Shown one piece after another: positions 40,460 to 45,213 of a stretch of 45,213 nucleotides of DNA. This stretch comes from Gammaproteobacteria bacterium. GTDB lineage: Bacteria > Actinomycetota > Acidimicrobiia > Spongiisociales > UBA4744. Under the pieces are notes generated by a model, which had not been told where the DNA came from, did not search any database, and saw only the letters and a list, made by a program, of their open reading frames with translations. The DNA lies in NCBI GenBank assembly GCA_011682695.1, contig JAACED010000011.1, forward strand, positions 1-45,213, read 5' to 3'. Position 1 is the first letter of the stretch, and every line of letters starts with the position of its first letter. The position numbers and the translations under genes were made by a program.

Positions 40460-40890
40460 TGGAAGCCGAAGCGTTGGTTCGCGACCTTCGCTCGGAAGGT
40501 CTGCGCATCACAGCGGCGCGCAGGGCAATCTGCGATGCGCTTGCTGCGAACCAGGGTGAGCATCTCAATGCCACCGAGATTCGTCAGCGGGCCGAGGAGG
40601 GCTCTGGCATCCGCATCGACCAGTCGACGGTCTATCGCACGATCGACGTTCTGGAACGGCTCGACGTCCTGCATCACATTCACCTCGGTCACGGCCCGGC
40701 CATCGTCCACCTCAGTGCCGAGACCGACCACCAGCACCTCGTCTGCGAACACTGCGGGAAGATGGTGGACATCCCGATCGATGAGGTCGTCGAGGCCTTC
40801 GAGAGTCTTGCCCATCGCCATTCGTTTACGAGCATTCAAGGAACGCATTTCGCCATCGTCGGGACGTGTGGGGACTGCGCAACCGGCTGA
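40459..40890 (+). CDS. Fur-family metalloregulator, probably Nur-like (nickel)
   Basis: A 143-residue Fur-superfamily repressor. Winged helix with GLRITAARRAICDAL and STVYRTIDVLERLDV (recognition helix); the dimerisation domain holds HIHLGHGPAIVHL, a TDHQHLVCEHCGK segment with a structural CxxC, and a second CGDC near the end. Family members sense Fe, Zn, Mn, Ni or peroxide. A Nur-type box ahead of the following cobalt/nickel transporter genes suggests nickel sensing; this is inferred from context. ATG 40459 overlaps the acyl-CoA dehydrogenase stop; GTG 40456 is possible. Confidence 0.9.
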   Translation: MEAEALVRDLRSEGLRITAARRAICDALAANQGEHLNATEIRQRAEEGSGIRIDQSTVYRTIDVLERLDVLHHIHLGHGPAIVHLSAETDHQHLVCEHCGKMVDIPIDEVVEAFESLAHRHSFTSIQGTHFAIVGTCGDCATG

Positions 40891-41028
40891 TTCCATCGCG
40901 GGACACGCGCCGCGCCGCGCCGCGTCTCTTCAGATGCGAGCTCGACGGGCAGCGGGAGGCACGTGCCGACTGCCGTGGCTCCTGGTATGCACGCCGCCGT
41001 ACAGCCTGCAGCGGAATGTCACGGAGCG

Positions 41029-41034
41029 TATACT
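41029..41034 (+). promoter_or_regulatory. cbiM promoter -10 (TATACT)
   Basis: TATACT matches TATAAT at five of six positions. Transcription should start near 41040, inside the Nur-like box. No good -35 is seen 17 bp upstream. Confidence 0.55.
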
Positions 41035-41039
41035 CGTTG

Positions 41040-41056
41040 CTGCAAGTCTCATGCAA
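41040..41056 (+). promoter_or_regulatory. Nur-like operator (CTGCAA-N5-ATGCAA)
   Basis: The sequence agrees with the Streptomyces Nur box, tTGCaa-N5-ttGCAA, at 10 of 12 positions with the correct 5-bp spacing. It overlaps the expected transcription start of the cbiM operon, a standard repression site, and lies 150 bp after a Fur-family gene. Confidence 0.6.
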
Positions 41057-41069
41057 TAAGGAGCCCTGG

Positions 41070-42029
41070 ATGCACATCCCGGACGGTTTCATCAACGGAA
41101 CCACGTCCGTCGGTGCGGGTCTGGTCGCTGCCGGGGGGCTCGCAGCCGGGCTGAAGCAGGCCGGCCGTCGGCTCGCCGATCGCCATGTACCCTTGGCCGG
41201 ACTCGCCGCCGCATTTATCTTCGCCGCGCAGATGATCAACTTCCCTGTCGGAGCAGGGACGTCCGGGCATTTGATCGGTGGCGGGCTCGCCGCGGTGCTT
41301 CTCGGTCCGTGGCTCGCAACGGTTGTCCTGTCGGTGGTCCTCGGTGTGCAAGCCCTCATCTTCGCCGACGGAGGAGTGTCCGCACTCGGCTTGAACATCA
41401 TCAATATGGCGATTCTCGCGCCGTGGTCCGCATGGCTTCTCTTCAAACTGATGCGTTCGGTTCTTCCGTCAACGCAACGGGTGGTGACCGTCTCGGCCGG
41501 CATCGCGGCAGCCTTTTCGGTGGTCGTTGCCTCTCTCGGCTTCGTGGCGGAGTACGCCATCGGAGGGACCGGTGGGGCGCCCGTCAAGACGGTCCTGCTC
41601 GCAATGGGAGGCGTGCACGTCCTGATCGGTATCGGGGAAGGTCTGATCACGGCCGTGATCGTTGCCGCAGTACTCGCCGCGAGACCGGACATCGTCGCAG
41701 GCGCGGAAGATCTGCTCGCTATTTCGTCACGGCCCTCTCACAAGATCGGACGGTTCGTCGCCGCAGGGTTCGGGGTGGCACTGCTGGTGGCAGCGTTCCT
41801 CAGCCCCTTTGCGAGCAGCAGCCCGGACGGACTGGAGCGAGTTGCCGCAGATCAGGGTTTTGCGGAGACGGCACAGCCTGGAATCGTAGAAGAACGTTCT
41901 CCGCTGGCTGGTTACGAATTCGGAGGTGAAGGTGGTCTCGCGACCGCGGTGGCCGGCGTTGCCGGCGTAGGGATCACGTTCGGCCTCGGCTACGTGGTCG
42001 TGCGGCTGCGGCGGCGAGCCAGGGGATGA
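41070..42029 (+). CDS. CbiM-CbiN fusion, substrate-specific part of a cobalt/nickel ECF transporter
   Basis: A 319-residue membrane protein. The N terminus MHIPDGFI (free amino group, His2 metal site of CbiM/NikM) and helices with FAAQMINFPVGAGTSGHLIG, VLGVQALIFADGGVSALGLN and MGGVHVLIGIGEGLITA are the CbiM family core. After about residue 215 the sequence changes to a CbiN-like tail with two helices and the extracytoplasmic SPDGLERVA loop, so M and N components are fused, as in several NikMN proteins. AAGGAG precedes the ATG at good spacing. First gene of a three-gene operon. Confidence 0.93.
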   Translation: MHIPDGFINGTTSVGAGLVAAGGLAAGLKQAGRRLADRHVPLAGLAAAFIFAAQMINFPVGAGTSGHLIGGGLAAVLLGPWLATVVLSVVLGVQALIFADGGVSALGLNIINMAILAPWSAWLLFKLMRSVLPSTQRVVTVSAGIAAAFSVVVASLGFVAEYAIGGTGGAPVKTVLLAMGGVHVLIGIGEGLITAVIVAAVLAARPDIVAGAEDLLAISSRPSHKIGRFVAAGFGVALLVAAFLSPFASSSPDGLERVAADQGFAETAQPGIVEERSPLAGYEFGGEGGLATAVAGVAGVGITFGLGYVVVRLRRRARG

Positions 42030-42790
42030 GTGGCTTTCACACACATGCCCTGTACCGGCATGAGCACAGCGTGCTGCATGACCTCCCGGCACAGGTGAAG
42101 GTCTCGGCGCTCGTACTGTTCGTCGCCGCCGTGGTCGCAACGCCCCGCGAAGCCTTCTGGGCGTTTGCGTTCGAAGGGGCCCTACTCGTGGCTGGACTTG
42201 TCGTGGCGCGTATTCCGTTCGGTTTCGTGCTGCGCCGTCTTGTCATCGAGGTCCCGTTCATCGTCTTTGCCGTCCTCATGCCCTTCCTCGGCGCGGGCGA
42301 CCGGACCTCCGTTCTCGGGTTATCCCTCTCGGTGGCAGGGCTGTGGGGTGCATGGACGATCTTGGCCAAGGGAACACTCGGATTGTCGGCATCGGTCCTG
42401 ATGGCTGCGACAACCGAGATCCCCGATATCCTCGGTGGCCTCGAGCGCCTGCGGGTGCCCCGGTTGGTGACTGCGATTGCAGGATTCATGGTTCGGTACC
42501 TCGACGTGATCGCGGGGGAGCTACGACGGATGAGAGTGGCGATGGCCGCACGAGGCTACGACCCGACTTGGGTCGGTCAGGCGGGGCCGATCGCAGCCTC
42601 TGCCGGTGCGCTCTTCGTGCGTTCCTATGAGCGGGGCGAGCGGGTCCACCAGGCAATGCTCGCCAGGGGTTACACCGGGATCATGCCGGCCTCCAACACC
42701 GCCGCGGCGACCTCGAAGGACTGGATGGTAGGTTCTGTGATCCCCCTGCTGGCCTGGGTGGCCGCCGGCGCCGCGTTGATGATGCGATGA
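42026..42790 (+). CDS. cbiQ: CbiQ, ECF transporter transmembrane coupling subunit
   Basis: A 254-residue membrane protein linking CbiM to the ATPase. Family signs are HDLPAQVKVSALVLFV near the N terminus, and the two cytoplasmic Ala-Arg-Gly coupling motifs, MAARGYDP and MLARGYTG, that contact the ATPase. Start and stop overlap its neighbours by ATGA, so the three subunits are made in step. Confidence 0.92.
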   Translation: MSGFHTHALYRHEHSVLHDLPAQVKVSALVLFVAAVVATPREAFWAFAFEGALLVAGLVVARIPFGFVLRRLVIEVPFIVFAVLMPFLGAGDRTSVLGLSLSVAGLWGAWTILAKGTLGLSASVLMAATTEIPDILGGLERLRVPRLVTAIAGFMVRYLDVIAGELRRMRVAMAARGYDPTWVGQAGPIAASAGALFVRSYERGERVHQAMLARGYTGIMPASNTAAATSKDWMVGSVIPLLAWVAAGAALMMR

Positions 42791-43503
42791 GCACCCCGGC
42801 TCTGGAAGTTCGAGACCTCAGCTTCTCTTATCCGGACGGACGCAAGGCGCTCGACAAGGCGGACTTCCACATCCACCCGGGGGAACGTGTTGCCCTACTG
42901 GGTCCGAACGGGGCAGGCAAAACCACCCTGGTGCTGCACCTCAACGGGATCTTGCGGCCGAGCGCCGGAACGGTCCGTGTCGCCGGACTCGAAGTCACCG
43001 AAGCGAACCTCATGGAGATCCGACGAAGGGTGGGTCTCGTCTTCCAGGACCCGGACGATCAGTTGTTCATGCCCACCGTTCGCAGAGATGTCGCATTTGG
43101 ACCCGCCAACTTCGGGGTCTCCGGAGAGGACCTGGATCGGCGCGTGCTCACCGCCTTGGCGTCGGTGGGGATGGAGGCGGAGATCGACCGGGTACCGCAC
43201 CATCTGAGTCTGGGAGAACGCCGGCGTGTGGCGGTTGCGACCGTCCTCGCCATGGAACCCGAGATCCTCGTTCTGGACGAGCCTTCGTCGAATCTCGATC
43301 CGGCCGGACGCAGGGAACTCGGATCCATCCTTACGCATCTGGACATCACCATGTTGATGGTCACGCACGATCTTGCGTACGCTCTCGAGTTGTGCGAACG
43401 GACGATCGTGATGAATGAAGGCAGGATCGTTGCAGACGGGCCGACGAGCCAGGTTCTCGCAGATCACGATCTCCTCTCGGCGAATCGCCTCGAGATGCCC
43501 TAG
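42787..43503 (+). CDS. cbiO: CbiO, ECF transporter ATP-binding subunit
   Basis: A 238-residue ABC ATPase energising cobalt/nickel uptake. Walker A LLGPNGAGKTTLV, Q-loop LVFQDPDDQLFMPTV (ECF-type), signature LSLGERRRVAVA, Walker B ILVLDEPSSNLDP and the switch His in MVTHDLAYAL are all intact. It starts 4 bp inside the CbiQ end. Only one ATPase is encoded, so it should work as a homodimer. Confidence 0.95.
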   Translation: MSTPALEVRDLSFSYPDGRKALDKADFHIHPGERVALLGPNGAGKTTLVLHLNGILRPSAGTVRVAGLEVTEANLMEIRRRVGLVFQDPDDQLFMPTVRRDVAFGPANFGVSGEDLDRRVLTALASVGMEAEIDRVPHHLSLGERRRVAVATVLAMEPEILVLDEPSSNLDPAGRRELGSILTHLDITMLMVTHDLAYALELCERTIVMNEGRIVADGPTSQVLADHDLLSANRLEMP

Positions 43504-43898
43504 TGCCTCGTCGGACAACTTCGTGCGGTAGCGTCCTTCGATCTATTGCCTCGACCGGCGACCTTTACGGTGTTCTGCCGGCCAGGAACGCCGCTCGCTG
43601 CGTTCTCCGCCTCGACGCACCTGCAGGTGCGCCTTCGTTGTGCAGCCTTGCGACCAGACGCCCCTGCCTCGGCATCGACCCCCCGAACGTTACTGGCCAA
43701 GGCACTAGCCTCGATCATTCACGGGGTGGTGTGACGGGGTTGTTTTCGGGTAGTCGTGGGGGTGATGGTTGATGTGCGACGGTGGTGTTGTGGTTGCCGG
43801 GTCGCGTTGTCGGTTTGCCCGGTCGTCGGGACCTGTTCGGGACGTGTGTGGCGGGTCTGCCGTCGTGAGGGCGGGCTTGCGGGTCGATGGTGGTGGGG
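43504..43898. other. Intergenic region between cbiO and the IS1380-type element
   Basis: No gene is recognised. From about 43725 the plus strand turns strongly G+T-rich (GGGGTTGTTTTCGGG and similar), unlike the sequence before it, and this bias continues into the transposase. The boundary of the inserted element is therefore probably near 43700-43735; its terminal inverted repeat cannot be confirmed as the other end lies outside the window. Confidence 0.5.
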
Positions 43899-45213
43899 TC
43901 AGGTGAGTGCGGCGATGGCCCGGTAGGCGGCGATGATGTCGGCTGCGGTGGGCCAGCCGTCGAGGATGCGGATGATGTCGCGTCTTGCTGTTCGGATGAT
44001 GCGGGCGGGGGTGTGCCAGAGGGTCCAGCGGAGCCGTTTGGGTTTCGCTCGGGCGAGTGGGCCGTCCAGGCATAGGAGTTGGAACCAGCGGACGAGGTCC
44101 GCGGCCCAGCAGATGGTTTGGAGCCACGCCTGGTTCGCTTCCCACCGGGTGAAGGGGAACCGTTGGAGTCCGGAGTCTTTGAGGCGTTCGATGTGGTCTT
44201 CGACGTGGGCGTGGGCGCGCATTTGGCGGTCGAGTTCGACGGGGTCGCCGCCCTGGTCGGTGTAGTGGCCCCAGAACCGATAGGCGAGATCCGGGAGCAG
44301 CGTTGTTTGCGTTCCTGGATGCAACGGTTGGCGGCGGATGATGAGCCGTGTCCCGTCGGGCCAACCTGTCAGGTCGAGAAGGTCGGTGACCTCACACACC
44401 GCTGCGGTTCTCCCATCACTGGTGGGTTTGACCGGGTCGCCGTCCTGGCCGACGGCTGGTATCCACCGTGTCGGGTCGTCGTTCGCGACCGTGATCGCCG
44501 CCGCCACGGCGGTCTGTCGGCGGGCAACGACGGCGAATCCGATGTTGCGTGCCCGCAGCCCGTTGGTGAACGCTTTGGTGCCGCCCGCCGAATCTGAACG
44601 CACCACGATCCGACGTTCCGCCAGGCCGGGGTCGTCGCCTTCCCGGTGCCCCGCCGCCACATCTGAAGGGAGCTGACCGATCCCGTCGTCGACCACAGCC
44701 AACAAGTCGGCGGTGTCGTTCGCTGTGGCGTTCCCTGGCCGCAGCATCCCCGCCAGCACATCACCGGTCCCATCCGCGAAACAGAACAGGGGATGGAACC
44801 CGAACCCTCCCTTGAAGTGTGGGGCGGCGCCGTCCTTGTGCTCGGAGTGGATCTCGACGAGGGTCGCGTCAACATCCAAGATCACCGGCCCGTCCCCGCC
44901 GGTCACTGACGTGCGTCGCCACACCTCGGCGCGGATCTGCGCCCACGCCCGGCGGGCCCGTTCCATGGTTGTGGTGTCGAGGGTTCGGGTGAAGGTGCGA
45001 TACAGGGTCGTGTCCGAACACACCGAACCGAACAGTCGGCCCTGCGAGGCGAGCGTCTCGATATCGGCACACGACTCGCCACCCCCGGCGAGCGTCAACA
45101 TCGCCTGGACCAACACCCGGCCCCGATCATGAACCGGCCGACCCGGACCGGACCATCCCACCGCCTCCGACAGCGTCCCGCCCACGCCGAGCCGGTCCGC
45201 GAAGGATCCCAAC
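43899..45213 (-). mobile_element. IS1380-family transposase, 5' end cut by the window
   Basis: At least 437 residues of a DDE transposase of IS1380 type. Visible are VILDVDATLVEIHSEHKDGA (first Asp), RIVVRSDSAGG (second Asp region), the RHAHVEDHIERLKDSGLQRFPF-like segment with the catalytic Glu, and WADLVRWFQLLCLDGPLA. The open frame reaches the last base with only a TTG as apparent start, and the protein begins inside the usual LLxxFADRLG segment, so the N terminus is beyond the window. Otherwise intact, perhaps active. Confidence 0.88.

Noticed and set aside
40891-41069. Cobalamin riboswitch ahead of cbiM
   Set aside because: No B12-box-like sequence is visible; the region has a -10 element and a Nur-like operator instead.
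1-45213. CRISPR array
   Set aside because: No regularly spaced direct repeats of suitable length; the tandem repeat at 24836 has no spacers.

Overview
The window looks like a chromosomal segment of a GC-rich actinobacterium, most like the Acidimicrobiia and their uncultured relatives. The signs are a WhiB regulator, a DUF1876 protein, an F420-type LLM oxidoreductase, SigA/HrdB-type sigma factor, an ECF sigma/anti-sigma pair of SigE-like type, poly-threonine linkers in exported proteins (common in Acidimicrobiia), and many start codons placed 6-8 nt after a TANNNT -10 element, as expected for leaderless mRNAs. The taxonomic placement is inference; no 16S gene is present.

Layout. 1-16.3 kb is mostly housekeeping and general metabolism: monooxygenase-like protein, primary-type sigma factor, tRNA-Val, zinc-ribbon coiled-coil protein, TauE/SafE permease, lipoprotein, DUF1876, LLM oxidoreductase, NDP-forming acyl-CoA synthetase, FtsH, PfkB kinase, cyclopropane-fatty-acid-synthase-like methyltransferase, MBL hydrolase, amidohydrolase, EamA transporter and alpha/beta hydrolase.

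16.5-30.2 kb is the striking part: five multiheme c-type cytochromes with 44 CxxCH motifs plus one CX3CH motif. They comprise a 12-heme lipoprotein with internal repeats; a minus-strand operon of a 9-heme C-terminally anchored cytochrome, a diheme cytochrome b and a NapC/NirT-type protein; and a plus-strand series of 7-heme and 10-heme proteins, a SurA/PpiC-like chaperone, one or two overlooked microproteins and an NHL-repeat beta-propeller. A cyclic-nucleotide-binding-fold protein without a DNA-binding domain and formate-THF ligase sit between the blocks. I infer a menaquinol-to-cell-surface electron transfer system in a monoderm. It is followed by an isoprenylcysteine-methyltransferase-like membrane protein and two adjacent proteins built from six CxxC-x(30-34)-CxxH modules of unknown function.

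33.5-38.3 kb is a decayed or accessory stretch: IS481-type transposase remnant, GAF histidine kinase, frameshifted ECF sigma factor with a short anti-sigma remnant, a membrane protein, and the RNase P RNA (rnpB) with its promoter and terminator. 38.3-43.5 kb holds a gamma-glutamylcyclotransferase-like protein, WhiB, glutaryl-CoA-dehydrogenase-like acyl-CoA dehydrogenase, a Fur-family regulator and a CbiM-N/CbiQ/CbiO ECF transporter. A Nur-like box overlaps the transporter promoter start, pointing to nickel. The window ends inside an IS1380-type transposase.

A dispersed ~100-bp intergenic repeat occurs four times in the first 21 kb, and a 23-24-bp tandem repeat carrying Shine-Dalgarno-like cores precedes the 9-heme cytochrome.
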